From Lunularia cruciata (lineage: Eukaryota > Streptophyta > Marchantiopsida > Lunulariales > Lunulariaceae), in assembly GCA_948567375.1 (NCBI GenBank), contig OX419755.1, positions 70,746,944 to 70,810,943 of the forward strand: a stretch of DNA of 64,000 bases, written 5' to 3'. Below, piece by piece: positions 47,332 through 60,806 of the stretch (positions are counted from its first letter, which is position 1; every line of letters starts with the position of its first letter). The notes beneath the pieces are model-generated. The model was not told the DNA's origin and did no database searches. It saw nothing but the letters and a program-made list of their open reading frames with translations. The position numbers were made by a program, and so were the translations under genes.

Positions 47332-50300
47332 ACAAACCCAACTGCAAAGGTTAAAGCAAAAGAATAGGATACAAGATTACATCAAGGCATTTCTCAATCT
47401 ATAGGTTGCAATAACCAATATGAGTCTAACAAAAGCTCTTGACAATTTCAAATGGAGGTTAAAAGAGCAAATTTGCCAAGAGATAATGGTACAAAATCCT
47501 TGCATTATTTTTGAAGCCATTTTGTATTCTTAGAGAATAGCAAGGGTGCTTGGAGGAGATGAAGGAGTAGTCCTAACTCAACATTATCAAGATAAAACAC
47601 TTCACTTTGGTAGATCCATTCTTATGGAATTGTGCAACATTTGGTTCCAAGACCAAGGAACATGGCCGCTATACGAAGAATGAGTACAGGTCAAAGAAAG
47701 GAGAGATGGAGTCCCATAAGTGGAAAGGGCTCAATGAAACAACAACATTGTTACAATTGCCGCCAAGTTGGGCATATAGCCATCAATTGTCATGCTTGTC
47801 TTCTTAAATGCACTCAATCTCCATACAAGCAACCTCTGAATAACATGGAGAGACAAATTGAAGAGGAAGATGTTGAAATCACATCAAAAGATAAAGATTG
47901 CTAGTAAATATATCTCATGGCCTTATTGGCTCAATAGAGAAGAGTAAAAGCGGGGTGAGGAAGAGGACAAGTAGGCAAAGGTTGAGAAAGAAAAATGCAC
48001 AAATTATTATCATAAATAGAGTTCTAGAAGTCAATCAAGTGAGAGTATTGATAGACCCTAGAGAAACAAAGAATTTCTTGTCTTGCTTTGTTGCAATGAG
48101 GTTGGGAATGGAATTAGAGAAGGATGTGATGAAGAAGTAGAGATAACTAATGGTCAGAAAAAGAGGATTGAGTCATTACCTAAAAAAGTAGCACTCTTTG
48201 TAGGAGAGTATTAAGAAGAAATTGAGTGGCAAGTGATATAGTTAGCTCATTATGATGTGATCTTAGGCATGCCATGGATGGAGCACTATGACCCTAGGGT
48301 TGATTGGAGAAAGAAAGTAGTGAGAACTAGCCAATGGAAGATCATTGATCTTAAAGAAAGATCATAGAGGCAAGAATCGCCTCTTTGTGTCATAAAGACA
48401 ACAACTATCAATAAGAAAGATAGATTTCATAGGTCTAATAAGAGAAGTACCGAGTGTACAACTTAATGAACAAACTCTTGAGAATTTCAAAAATGGAATC
48501 AATGAGTTCCAAGATATCTTTTTGGATGATTTACCCTCAAGATTACCACCAAAAAGGATATTAGATCATATAATTGAGATGCTTCTTAGGAAGACACCTC
48601 CTTGTAAGGCCTCATTTTGACTATCACCTCATGAGTTGGAGGAGTGCAAGGCTCAAATCAAAAATATACTATAAAAAGGGTTTATCCAATCCAACATATC
48701 AACATAGGGAGCTCTTATCTTGTTTGTGAAAAAGAAGGATTGTATAATGCACATGTGCATTGACTATCAAGGTCTAAATCAAAAATTGAGGAAGAAAAAA
48801 TACCTATTATCTTGAATGGATGATCTATTTGATCAACTCAATGTGGCAAAACACTTGATCTATGGAGCAATTACAATCAAAGTAGGATCACAGAGGAAGA
48901 CATACACAAAACTACTTTTTGAACAAGGTATGGTCACTTTGAGTACTTGGTGATGCTATTTGGTCTCACCAATACGCCAGCCACTTTCATGAGTTTGATG
49001 AATGATATATTTTTTCTATACTTGGATAAATTTATTATCATTTTCCTTGATGAAATTTTATTTTACAACAAGATAATGAAGGAGCACATGCAACATTTGC
49101 AAGAAGTCCTCTAGATTCTATGACAAAATCAGTTGTATGACAAAATCTCAAAGTGCAAGTTTGGCAAGTTGGAAATAGTTTACTTGGTACATAGAGTAAG
49201 TGAAAAAGATATCCAATTGTTAAAAGATAAAATATAGATCATTCAAAAATGGAGTGCTCTAAAAGATCATACTCAACTTAAGAGCTTCTTGGGATTGGCA
49301 AGGTTCTAATGTCAATTTGTCAAGTAATTCACCAAGTTCACCCAACCTCTTATCGCACTACTTGGCAAGGGAAAGAAGTGGATGTAGAGAACTGGATAAG
49401 AATTGGTCCTTAAGAATTGAAAGATGCATTACTACATGCACCAATCTTGTAATGGTTTGACCCAAAATGTCCAATTAAACTAGCTATAAGGGCATCATGC
49501 ATTGCAATAAGAGAAGTTCTAAAATAGGAATGGAATGAAAAATGGCACCCAGTTGCATATTTCTCTTAAAATTTATTACCAATAGAATGCAACTATCACA
49601 CCATTGAACAAGAAGAGTTGACCATTCTCTTTATAACCAAGCATTGGAAGCACTATCTTGGCAAGAAGGCATTTGTAATAGAGATAGACTACCTTGAGAC
49701 ACAAAAAGATCTATCTCATTGATAGATTTGGTGGGTAGAGTGAAGAAAATGGTTCAACATGACAATCACATATGTGGAAGGCAAAAAGAAACTTGCAAAT
49801 GCATTCATCCAAATGCTTATGGCAAACAATCTGGTGGTAGAGGTCAATATGAACCCAAACTCAGGCCAAGGATTCTTATTGCTACGAAGACTGACCCGCA
49901 GATTGTAGGAGCTCAATCATCCAAAGACGTAACTAGTACCCAAGGACTCATTTTTTGTGATGGTAAATTATATATCCTAGATGCTCCAAACCTAAGAACT
50001 ACCATCCTAGTGGAATGTTATGATTTTGCCATTGTAGGTCATATAAGAGTGGACAAGACCTTAGATGCAATTAAATTTCATTACTATTGATCCAAGATGA
50101 GCAATAATGTGATAGAGTATGTTCAAAGATGCCTTCTTTATCAACAAAATAAAGGTTCTAATCAAGCTCCCATAAAACTCCTTCAACCCATCCCTACTCC
50201 TACACAATGTTGAGAATAGGTCAGCATGGATTTGGTTTGTGAATTGCCCAAGACCATCTTAAGGTTTAACTCTATTGGAGTTTTTGTAGACCAACTTAGC

Positions 50301-51507
50301 AAGATAATTCATGTGTGTCCTATGACCAAGGATGTGATTGCTCTACAATTATCTCAATTCACATCTAGATCATATGGCTAGCTCTTGGTATTACAGCCAA
50401 GCACAAGTTGCAAATCACCCAGAATAATAGAAATAGTACGTTGATGCACATGGAGTTAGCATTGGTGATCAAGTTTGGCTATCCACAACCAACCTCATGT
50501 TAGTTGGCCCTTGTAAGCTTAGACCTTATTATATCAAGCCTTTTTCCATCTTATGTCAAATTGGCGTATTGGACTATCACCTTGAGCTACTACCACACAT
50601 GAAGATCCATCTAGTGTTCCATGTTTCCTTACTATGCAGATATGCATTCCAACAGCCCCACTTTCCTTCCATCCAAGAAGTTAGACTTTGTACAACACTC
50701 ATTGATTGCACGGAGGAATATGAAGTTAAAGGTATTCTCCAGAAATGCATTCGTGGTACCCACCATCTGTATCTGAAATATCTTATACATTGGAAAAGGT
50801 ATCCATTGTATGAGGCAATATGGGAGCCAATAGCTAACTTGACCAGTGCACCGGTGTTAGTGCAATCTTTTGAGCAATAGCTTTGCAACAAAGATGTTGT
50901 ATCTTAAAAGGGGATGAGGTTTGGTATACCATTAGCTAAACATATTATCTAGAGGTGAAAATTGGTTTGGTAATATTTGAAAGGATGTTATATATGATGA
51001 TCTAAATAGATCAAATAAATGTGTCACCAAAAGAATACTTTTATTAATAGTGTAGAGGAAAAAAACACCTTAAAAAACTTAAGAGTCAATTTTGGATGCA
51101 TAAACACATGAATTAGCCCTTCAAAATGGAGATGTTTTTCTCTCCTTAAGGAAAAGGGTGTCTCTTTCTCCCCCATGTTTGTCTCATCAAGAGATTTCCA
51201 ATGTTACCTCACCCATGTTCTAAGCTTCCTACAATGAGATTCTCTTTGGTCAAACTTGTTTCACCATCAAGATAGGACAAGGACCAACATGTCACCCATC
51301 CATGGAACTAATCTAAGGATGGATTTAGTGAACATGTCACCAATCCATGTATCTGACCCAAAGGTGGAGTTCTCTTTGAGTGGAAACTCCTCTCTATATA
51401 ATAAAGACAAGGTGCTCTTTGGGATGCATCAAAGTATTGAGGGCAAAAGCCTTTGTGTTCTTCTCTTATATTTCTCTTGGAAGTTCTCTTCTCCTCAAAA
51501 TATTATA
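47332..51507 (+). mobile_element. 5'-truncated gypsy chromovirus, element B1
   Basis: The internal region begins in gag at 47332 without a 5' LTR and runs through gag-pol to a purine tract (about 50906-50918, AAAAGGGGATGAGG) and a 3' LTR 50922-51507 (TGGTATACCATTAGC...). The LTR family B differs from A and recurs at 52101-52643 (minus), 59894-60437 and 62514-63105. Its TATA-like block TATATAATAAAGACA is shared by all copies. Confidence 0.8.
47632..50880 (+). pseudogene. gag-pol of element B1 (broken)
   Basis: A CCHC zinc knuckle (CYNCRQVGHIAINC) lies near 47746-47787. A protease-like segment follows near 48040-48080 with LIDPRETKNFLS where the family has LIDSGATHNF-type, so the catalytic DSG/DTG is lost. 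RT remnants lie at 48480-49150, with FLDE in place of the usual FLDD catalytic pair. RNase H lies near 49300-49700, integrase at 49900-50400, and a chromodomain at about 50720-50860 (YEVKGILQKCIRG...YLIHWKRYPLYEAIWEP). Many in-frame stops are present. Confidence 0.8.
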
Positions 51508-52100
51508 TTAATAAATGCTCAATTGCTACTTCTTACTTCAATAGAGAGTTAATATGATCACTCTAGATAAGATATAGATGATTGGGACTACCATTGGGAC
51601 CTCAAAGGCTATCACTCGTTGATAATACTTTTCACCAAAGTTACATACTATGAAATCCCTAAACATTACTTTTGGTCTAATTATATACAAATTTTCTACT
51701 TGAGTGTTGAAAGGGAGAGGATTTTATATAGTCAAATCCATTACATCATAATAGAATGTAGATTCTCAATCCTCTATCATATATCACCACATATAGAATT
51801 ATCGGGTTTGGCAAATTCATCATTATGTCCATAAACTTTGCTCCAAAATGGTAAACGAGATATACTCTCACTTTCTCATGTTGGATATACATAATCTTGA
51901 TGTGAAATGGATTCAAGAATAGAAAGTAAGCTGGAAGAAATTATTCTCCAAGAGCCTCCATCTCATCTTCTCTTTAAAACACCCCCAATCTATCAATTGC
52001 ATTATGTTTTCTCCCCTCAAAATTACTTAGTCTCAAAAGCTCGTGTTCCTCTAAGAGAGATGATCCACTCTCCTAGATTAAAAAATCTACTTTGATATCA
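51508..52100. other. Unassigned AT-rich segment
   Basis: No retrotransposon domain or gene recognised. ORFs 51619-51834 and 51907-52095 are short and unlike known families. Confidence 0.3.
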
Positions 52101-52643
52101 TTATAACGTTCCAAGGATTGGAGAAACCCCAAGAGAAACACAAGGCTTCATCTCTCAATGCTCATATGCTCCAAAGGAGCACCTGTCTTTATTATATGGC
52201 AAAGAGGATCCATTCAAAGGGAGCTCCACCCTTGAATCAGATACATGGACTAGTGACCTATCAGCAAGCTCTACCCTTAGATTAGTTGTATGGATTGGTG
52301 ACATGTAGATCCTTGTTGTATATGGTTAGTCAAACAAGTTTGACCAAAGAGAATCTTCTTGTAAGAAGCTTAGAACATCATGGGTGAGGTATTGTTGGAA
52401 AGCTATTGACTAGACAAACAAGGTGGAGAGAAGGCAATGTCTATTTGGCCAAAGAGTGAGAATCTTTCACTTTTGAAGGTCTAAGTCATCCATTTGTTTT
52501 CATGGTGTTTTCAACCTCTGCCTTATTAGTGAAAGTACTCTTTTGGTTACACCTCTATCTGATCTATTGAGACCATCATATATAACATCCTTCCATATAT
52601 TACCAATGTAATTTCTATCTCTAGATAATATATCTAGCTAATG
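52101..52643 (-). mobile_element. Solo LTR, family B, reverse orientation
   Basis: Read on the minus strand it matches the B LTR from TAGCTAGATATATTATCTAGAG to TTGGAACGTTATAA. No internal region is attached: the left neighbour is unassigned and the right neighbour is an RT fragment. No convincing target duplication remains. Confidence 0.7.
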
Positions 52644-52930
52644 GTACTATAGTATTTCTTGCTTCAAATTGATGACTTGTTGGATCAATTGAGTGGAGCT
52701 CGATACTTCTCAAAGTTAAATCTTCAAAGCAGTTACTAGCATTGATGGAGAAAATATGTAGAAGATTACCTTTTTACAAGGCATGGGCATTTTGGATGGG
52801 TGGTTTTACCTTTTGGGCTCACCAATATTCCAATAATCTTCATGGATCAAATACATTGAGTATACATGGACTATTGGATTGATATGTGGTAGTGTTCTTG
52901 GATGAAATTTTAATCTGCAATTAGATGGAG

Positions 52931-53340
52931 TGTAATAATATGGAGTTTAGCAACGTCGTTAGTAAGGCTAATGAAGTAAAAAATAAGCCAAATTAGCTTA
53001 AAATATTCTAGAAGCATCCCAGAAGCTTCTTGGGAAGCTCCCCAACTAGTTAACTTGCGCTCCAAGCAGGTAGCTTCTAGAAGCTTCTAACTAGCTTAGC
53101 TTACACGCCAAGTAGGTGGCTTCTAGAAGGAAGCTTCTTGAGAAGCTTCTTGATTAACTTGGCTTGCACTCTAAGAAAGCGGCTCAAGGAAGCTTCTTGA
53201 GAAGCTTCTCAAGGGCTTGTATGTCACCTATAAATACCAAAGCCAAAGCTCATGCTAGGCATTTGGAGTTTTCACTCATTCAAGTGTCCTAATGTGAGTT
53301 TCCATTCTCCTATTTCTCTCCTTGGTCTGGGTCTTTTACA
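52931..53340 (+). repeat. 5' LTR of element A
   Basis: It starts TGTAATAATATGG and ends GTCTTTTACA. It contains many AGAAGCTTCT-type palindromes and a TATAAATA box at 53230-53237. The 3' copy has CTACAAATA at the same place. Confidence 0.9.
53075..53087 (+). promoter_or_regulatory. Heat-shock element in the 5' LTR of element A
   Basis: TTCTAGAAGCTTC fits the three-unit heat-shock consensus TTCnnGAAnnTTC exactly. It lies about 145 bases upstream of the LTR TATA box. HSEs in the LTRs of the copia element ONSEN make it heat-inducible; a similar role here is inference. Confidence 0.5.
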
Positions 53341-53362
53341 TTGGTATTAGAGTAGGAATGGG

Positions 53363-56300
53363 ATGGATGGAATTTATGGACCACCAAATCCACTTCCACC
53401 AAACCATTGGGGTTTTCACGTCCAAGTACTACCCAAGCATTGTTTCACACAATTCATCACGTCACACTTTGGACAAGATTTTCTACATATGATCACCATA
53501 TTTGAGGAACTCTTGGTGCTTCTAGTTGTAACTTATGGAGAAAGGTGGACTTGTTGTTTCTATGTGTTAATAAATTAGATAGATTAGAGGTGGCGTGATA
53601 GAGTAGCAACCATGGCGGCAATACCTGATGTTATCCTTGCTATGCAGTAACAAATTGAGCATCTTACTCAATTGTTGGATGAACAAGGTCTTTGATGACA
53701 CGAGCATGTAGAGAGAGTACCAATTTGAGAAGGAGAGGATCAAATCCGATTCCTTGAACCCAAGGTATTTGAAGGTAAGAATCTCTCGAGTGCAGTAGAG
53801 AATTTTGTGTTTGATTGTGAACATTATTTTGAAGCTACCAATCTACAAGACAAGCAAAAACAGATTCTTTTGGCTTCTAGCCAATTGGATGGAGTAGCAA
53901 AGTTATGGTAGAGATTCTAGGTGGAGCGAGCTGAACGACAAATTTTTGCACCAATCTTGACATGGGCAGAATTGAAGAGTGCAATAATTAGTCAATTCCA
54001 AGCTATAAATGTCACACGAGCTGCATGAGATAAGTTGGCAAAGTTGAAACAGGTTGGCTCTATAAGAAGTTACATCACGCAGTTCCAAAACACCATCATG
54101 CAAATTCAAGATATATTGGAAGGTGAAGCTCTGGATTGATTTGTGAGGGGCTTGAAGGCAAGATCCAAATTAGAGGTAACCATGCAAGAGCCACAACACT
54201 TGGAGGAAGCCATGCGGTTGGCCAAACATTTTGATTCCTTGGTGGCAACAACTTGGTCTCAAACTCGACTTCCACAGAGCCTACCAATACACTACACACA
54301 AGTAGAGGAGCCACCACCAGTGGAGATTGATGCCATTCAACAAAAACCACTTGGCACTGCAAATAGAGAGAAATTATGACAAAATGGTTGTTTTTTTATT
54401 GTCACCAATTGGGGCATCACATTGTTGAATGTCCACTTAAGAATGGGCGACCTCGACAAGTACCCAGGTGGAGTTTAAGGAGCAGAAGGATTAGGGAAAC
54501 AAGGAATCCTAATAGGGATTTTGAGCCACCTATTGGGAGCTTGATTAGTTCCAATGATATTGAAGGCTTGATCTATGCAAGTTTGCTTCACTTGCAAGGT
54601 ACAATATCTAATTAAGGTTGTAGGATTTTGGTTAATATTGGAAGTTCAAAGAATTGCATGTCTATGCAAGTAGCATAGGAATTGGGTATTCCTATCAAGC
54701 CAATAATTGGAAGTAGGTTGATGATGGCGGATGGTAGAAAGGGTTTTGCATTCTACACCTCGCATCTTGTTACATTCAAGATTGAGAAAGAGTATTTGGA
54801 GTGTTTGAGGTTTGTAGTGGCACCTCTACACTATGATATCATTTTGGGTCTACCTTGGCTTTAATGTCATAAGGTTCAATTTGATTGGAATTGATGACAA
54901 ATTCAAGTAAAACACCAAGGTAGGAATTTTTGATTAGGTTGTTTGGTACCTTTGAGTAAGACACCTAAGAATAGTCAAACCCAAGATGGGAAGTTTGTCA
55001 AGAAGATAGCCATAGAGTAAGCCTTGAAGGGAGATGAGTCCTAAGAGGGGAAGTTTGCCAGTAAGTCAACCATGGAGCAAGCTTGGAAGAGATATGAGTC
55101 CCTGGAAGAGAAGTTTGTAAGTGAAGCAGCCATAGAGCAAGCTTTGGAGGAATATAAGTATATATTCACGGTGTGGATCAAGCCGATTGCACAAGAACAA
55201 TCTGAGGAGGGCCAAAAGCCTCATCAAGCAATGGTTGATCAGATAGTTTAGGATTTTGTGGACGTGTTTCCGGATGATCTGCCAAAGGGATTACACTCCA
55301 ATCAAGGTATGCCCTTCAAGATTGAGTTATTACTAGGGAGTACTCTAGTGAGTATACCGATCTATCGGCTCTCACCAAAGGAGATGGAGGAGTTGCAAAA
55401 AACACTTATAGAGTTTTTAAAGAAGGACTTCATACAACATAGTACCTCTCCTTGGGAAGCACCGATACTATTTGTTCCAAAGAAGGATGGAGGACTTTGT
55501 TTCTGTATTGATTGCCGTGGGCTCAATAAGCAAACTGTGAAGAATGCATATCCCTTGCCTCAGATCAATGACTTGCTTGATCAACTAAGTGGAGCATGAT
55601 ACTTTTCCAAGTTAGATCTTTGCAGTGACTTTTGGAAAATCCCTATTGATAGAGAGGATGTGCAAAAGATTGCCTTTTGCACAAGGTATGGGTATTTTGA
55701 GTAAAGAGTTCTACCTTTTGGACTCACTAATGCTCCAACAGTCTTCATGGATCAGATGCATTGGATGTTGGATGGACTATTGAATTGGTCTGTGGTGGTG
55801 TTCTTGGATGATATCTTAATCTATAGCAAGACAAAGGTAGAACACATGAATCATGTGCAAGAAGTCCTAAGACAACTATGACAATGGAAATTTTATTGCA
55901 ACAAGTCAAAGTATGTCTTTTGGCAGAAGGAGGTTACCTTCTTGGGTCATAAGATCTCATTGGAGGGGATCAAGATGGAAGAAGAGAAAATCAATGCCAT
56001 TACTGATTGGCCTACCCCAAAGGATGCTATAGAAGTATGGGCATTCAATAGACTAGCCAGTTTTTACCGATGGTTCATCCACTATTATGCTCATGTGACT
56101 GCACCATTGATTGACCTTTTGGGAAAGAACTCAAGCTTCCAATGGACCACCAAGCATGAAGAAGCATTCCAAAATTTAAATCATATGGTGTCTTCAAGAC
56201 CCATTCTTCAACCATATGATCCTCAACTACCTTGTGTGGTTGATTTTGATGCTTCTAACTTTGCAATTGGAGTTGTGTTGCAATAGGAATTCCCATATGG

Positions 56301-58100
56301 ACTACATCCCATTGCCTTTGGGTCTCGCCGACTAAATATGGCTGAAATAAATTACTCTACTCAAGATCAAGAACAACTTGCAATGGTATATGCCACCAAG
56401 GTATGGGCATTATCTCTTGGGGAAACAAGTGATCATGCAAATTGATCACAAGCCATTGTTGCAAACCTTACACTTGGAACACATGAAGAATCAACAAACA
56501 TCAATAGGAAGAGCAACTCCAATTGTTTGACATCAAACTTGAGTACAAACCAGGTCGATTCCATATCATCCCTGATGCTCTATCACAACAACCTGATTTG
56601 AAGTCTCTTCCTCTCATCACGGTGGCAATTACGATGGTGTCAATTGACCCCAAGGTCCATAATGAGTTTTTGTCAGCTCTACAACAAGATCTCTTTGTCT
56701 AAATGGTACATGGTTGTCTTACAGTAGGTGACAAGGAGTACAATACCTTCTCCTTCAAGGAAGGCCTTCTATTCCATGCGGACCGGATCTATGTTCCAAC
56801 CAAAGGTGATCTCCAACTTGTGCACCTTCAGGAAGCCCATGATCTACCAATAGCTGGTCACATGGGGGTGGAGAAGACCTTGGGTACCCTCCAACGCCAA
56901 TGGTGGTGGCCCAATAGGACATGCAATGTTTGGGAGTTTGTTTGATTGTGTGAGAGTTGTCAATGCAACAAGGTCAGTAACCAGAAGTTGAGTAGAATTC
57001 TTCAGCCACTTCCCATTCTAACTACTCATTGGGAACATGTGAGCTTAGATCTCATCACCTCCTTGCCCAAGATACAACAAGGTCACACAACAATTGTGGT
57101 GTTTGTGGATAAGCTTAGTAAGCAAATCCATTTGGCACCAATGGTTAATACTATGGATGCTCCAACCTTGGCACAACTCTACTTCGATAAAATATTCAAA
57201 CATCATGGGATACCATGTGTACTCATCTTTGACCATGATCCTTGCTTCATTGGAAAGTTTTGGCAAGCCTTCTTCCAAATACTTGTCACCAAGATTGCTT
57301 TGTCCATAGCCTATCATCCTCAAACTGATGGACAAACTGAATGTGCAAATTGCACCTTGGAAGATATGCTTTGTGTCTTTGTCAATATTCACCATACCAA
57401 TTGGGATGAATGTCTTGCAACTATGGAGTTGGCATACAACAATTCTAAACAAGCAAGCACTAGATTCTCTCACTTCTTTCTCAATTTTGGCCAAAATTTG
57501 CTTGTCCCAGATTCTCTTATTGCTCCTCCTTTGTTTTAGATCCCTTCTACTTCAACCTTTTTGACCACCATATTTGAATCTCTCCAACAAGCCAAATCTC
57601 ACCTCCTTGTTGCTCAAAATTATCAAAAACAATATATGGACCACCATCGTGGTGATCTCACCTTTGAAGTTGGTGATAAATTTATGTTATCCTCTAGTAA
57701 TCTACCCCTCTCACTTGATACCCAAGTTTGTAAACTTGCCCTTAATTGGATAGGACTTTTTGATATCACCCAAATTGTCTCTCCTGTTGCTTATTGACTT
57801 GCCTTGCCTTGTCATATGTACATCCATCCTATCTTTCATGTTTCTAAGTTGAAACCCTTTATTCCCAATCCCTATTCTTTTTCCTCTTGAGTCCAACCTC
57901 CTCCTCTCCCTATTCCTATCAATGATCATGAGGAGTATGAAGTTGATCATATCCTTGCACGTTGCCACATCCAACGAGGATGCCGACAACATACGGAGTA
58001 CAAGGTCCTTTGGAAAGGGTATCCCCTTCATGGTGCCACATGGGAACCTCTTTCTCACCTCTAGAATGCACATTTGGCCATCCAGGAGTTTGGAGCTTCA
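53363..58100 (+). pseudogene. gag-pol of element A (broken)
   Basis: gag runs 53610-54470 with the core EPKVFEGKNLSSAVENF. The zinc knuckle near 54391-54435 reads FYCHQLGHHIVEC and lacks its first Cys (Phe instead). Protease is near 54630-54864, with NIGSSKN at the usual DSG position and ending IILGLPWL. RT spans 55258-55900 with the intact catalytic VVFLDDILIYSK. RNase H is near 56240 (VVDFDASNFAIG). Integrase spans 56780-57480, with an HHCC zinc site (HDLPIAGHMG ... CESCQC) and the core FVDKLSKQIHLAP. The chromodomain is near 57940-58060 (EYKVLWKGYPLHGATWEPL). In-frame stops occur in gag, RT, RNase H and integrase, many at former CGA or CAG/CAA codons. Confidence 0.85.
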
Positions 58101-58139
58101 ATGGTGACGAGGACGTCACCAACTAGCGGTGGGAGAATA

Positions 58140-58550
58140 TGTAACAATATGGAGTTTAGCGACGTAGTTAGTAAGGCTAATGAAATAGAGAATAAGAAAA
58201 ATTAGCCTAGAATGTTCTAGAAGCATCTAGGAAGCTTCTTGGGAGGCTTCCTAGCTAGTTAACTTGCACTCCAAGCAAGTAGCTTCTAGAAGCTTCTAAC
58301 TAGGTTAGTTTACATGCTAAGTAGGTGGCTTCTAGAAGGAAGTTTCTTGAGAAGCTTCTTGGTTAACTTGGCTTGCACTCTAAGAAAGTGGCTCAAGGAA
58401 GCTTCTTGAGAAGCTTCTCAAGGACCTTGTATACTACCTACAAATACCAAATCCTAAACTCATGCTAGGCATTTAGAGTTTTCACTCATTCAAGTGTCCC
58501 AATGTGAGTTTCCATTCTCCTATTTCTTTCCTCGGTTTGGGTCTTTTACA
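58140..58550 (+). repeat. 3' LTR of element A
   Basis: It runs TGTAACAATATGG to GTCTTTTACA, followed at once by the TGGAG target duplication. The heat-shock element is conserved here at 58284-58296. Confidence 0.9.
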
Positions 58551-59893
58551 TGGAGGTATAATATAAGAACCAAGTTCAAGAAATCTTGAGAAGACTATGA
58601 CAATGGAAGTTCTATTGCAAGAAATTCAAGTGCGCATTTTGGCAAAAATAAGTTACCTCCTTGTGCCATAAGGTTTCAGCAAAGAGAATCAAGATGAAAG
58701 AGTAGAAAATCAAAGCCATTTCATATTGGCCTAGTCTTAAGGATGCCATGGAAGTTTGAGGATTAAATGGATTAGCAAGTTTCTATTGACAATTCATTCA
58801 TTATTTTTCTCATGAGATTGCATCATTAGTTGATCTCTTGGGAAAGATAGCAAGCTTTGAATGGAATACTAAGCAAGAAGAGTCATTCAAGAAGCTTAAG
58901 GATATAAGTTTTGCACCTATGGTGATCCTCAACTACCTTGCTTGGTTGATTTGATGCTCTTAACTTTGCCATTGGAGCGGTAATGCAATAAGAATTTCCA
59001 AATGGCTTTACATCTCATTGCCTTTGTGTCCCACTGACTAAACATTGCAAAAAAGAATTATTCTACCAAAGATCAAGAACAATTTTCAATGGTGTACATC
59101 ACAAAGGTATAGAGATAATCTCTTGTAGAAACAAGTGATCATGCAAATTGATCATAAACCTTTGTTGTAGATCCTTTGTAGATCATTCATTTGGAGCTCA
59201 TGAAGAGTCATCATCATCAATGGAGGTAGAAACTATAGCCTTTTGGCATCAAGCTTGAGCACAAACCCGGCTGGTTCTACAATATTCTTGATGCCTATCA
59301 TGATAGCTTGATTCTTATCAAGGTGTCTTGATTTGAGGATTCTTCTTGAATCTCTCATGAGAGTAGCAATCACCATGGTGTCAACCAATGAAAAGGTACA
59401 CATAGCATTCATGATTGCTTTACAACATGACCCCTTCTTTCAATTGGTGTTCAATTTTCTTGCAACATACAACAAGGAGTACAATACTTTTTCCTTCAAG
59501 TAGGGCTTTCTATTTTGTGAGAACCAAATCTATGTTTCAACTATTGGTGACCTCTAACTTATGTGGCTTTGAGAGACCCATGGATTACCAATTTTTGGTC
59601 ATTGAATTGTGTAAAAAACCTTGAGTACCCTCCAACATCAATGGTGGTGGCCAAACATAGCACAAGAAGTTCAAGAGTTTGTTCAATCTTGTGAGAGTTG
59701 CCAAGTAACAAGATTAGCAACCAAAAACCAAGTGGACTACATCAACCACTTCCCATTCTAATTGCCCAATGGGAACATGTAAGTCTTGATCTCATCACAT
59801 CCTTGTCCAAAATGGATCAGGTCCATATTTTCATTGTGGTATTTGTTGATAAACTTAACATGTATATTCACTATGGCACCCACCGTGGATACT

Positions 59894-60437
59894 TGTAATA
59901 CCAATAGCTAGATATATTATCTAGAGGTGACAATTGGATTGGTAACAATGGAAGTATGTTATATATGATATACTAGAGAGATTAGATAGAGAAGTCACCA
60001 AAAGAGTCTTTCCACTTATAGGGTACAAGCCAAAAACACCGTAAAAACTTTAGAGTCAATTGTGGAAGCCTAAATTGATGAATTAGGATGAATCCCCTCA
60101 TTATTTGTCTCATCTAAAGCTTTTTAACAATACTTCACACATGCAATTCTAAGCTATAAGAATATTCTCTAAATTTGTCTCTACTCAAACTTGTTTAACC
60201 AACCACATAGGACAAGAACCAACATGTCACCTATCCATGCAACTAATATAAGGGTGGAGCTCATTGACATGTCAATCCATATATCAGATCCAAGGTGGAG
60301 CTTCTTTTGAAGGAAACCTCTTTGCTATGTAATAAAGACCAGGTGCTCCTTTGAGGTATCAGAGTATTGAGGGTGGAAGCATTGTGTTTCTTCTCTTGTA
60401 TTTCTCTTGAGAGTTCTCCTATCCTCAGAACATTACA
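59894..60437 (+). mobile_element. Solo LTR, family B
   Basis: It starts TGTAATACCAATAGC and ends CAGAACATTACA. It cuts the integrase reading of element A' between ...CACCGTGGATAC and ACCATGGATG.... Flanks GATAC and GTACC look like a decayed target duplication. Confidence 0.75.
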
Positions 60438-60806
60438 GTACCATGGATGTTAGCCAAGATTTGCTTTTACATTGTCTTCAAGCACCATAGGATGCCATGG
60501 GTCCTCATCTTTGACCATGATCCTTAATTTACTAGTAAATCACTAGCAAGCACTCTTCAAGCTACTTGGCACTAAGCTTGATCTGTCTATGGCCTATCAT
60601 CTTCAAACCAAACATACAAATTGCACCATGGAAGATATGCTTTGTGGTTTTTTCAACGTTCACCCCATCAACTAGGATACTTGTCTTGCAATTACCAAGT
60701 TTGCATATAATAATCCCAAGTAGAAAAGCATCTCTCTCTTCTTCCTTAATTTTGGGCAAGACGCACTTGTTCTAGATTCACTTCTTGCTCTCATGACATC
60801 TCATTT

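Larger units (their letters stand above)
52931..58550 (+). mobile_element. Full-length Ty3/gypsy chromovirus, element A
   Basis: 5' LTR 52931-53340 and 3' LTR 58140-58550 (410 and 411 bases, TG...CA, roughly 90% identical by eye). A primer site at 53341 (TTGGTATTAGAG, one change from the initiator-Met tRNA complement) and a purine tract before 58140 (GCGGTGGGAGAATA) complete the structure. The perfect 5-bp target duplication TGGAG stands at 52926-52930 and 58551-58555. It interrupts the RT gene of an older relative in the same orientation. It carries several stops, so it is not autonomous now. Confidence 0.93.
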
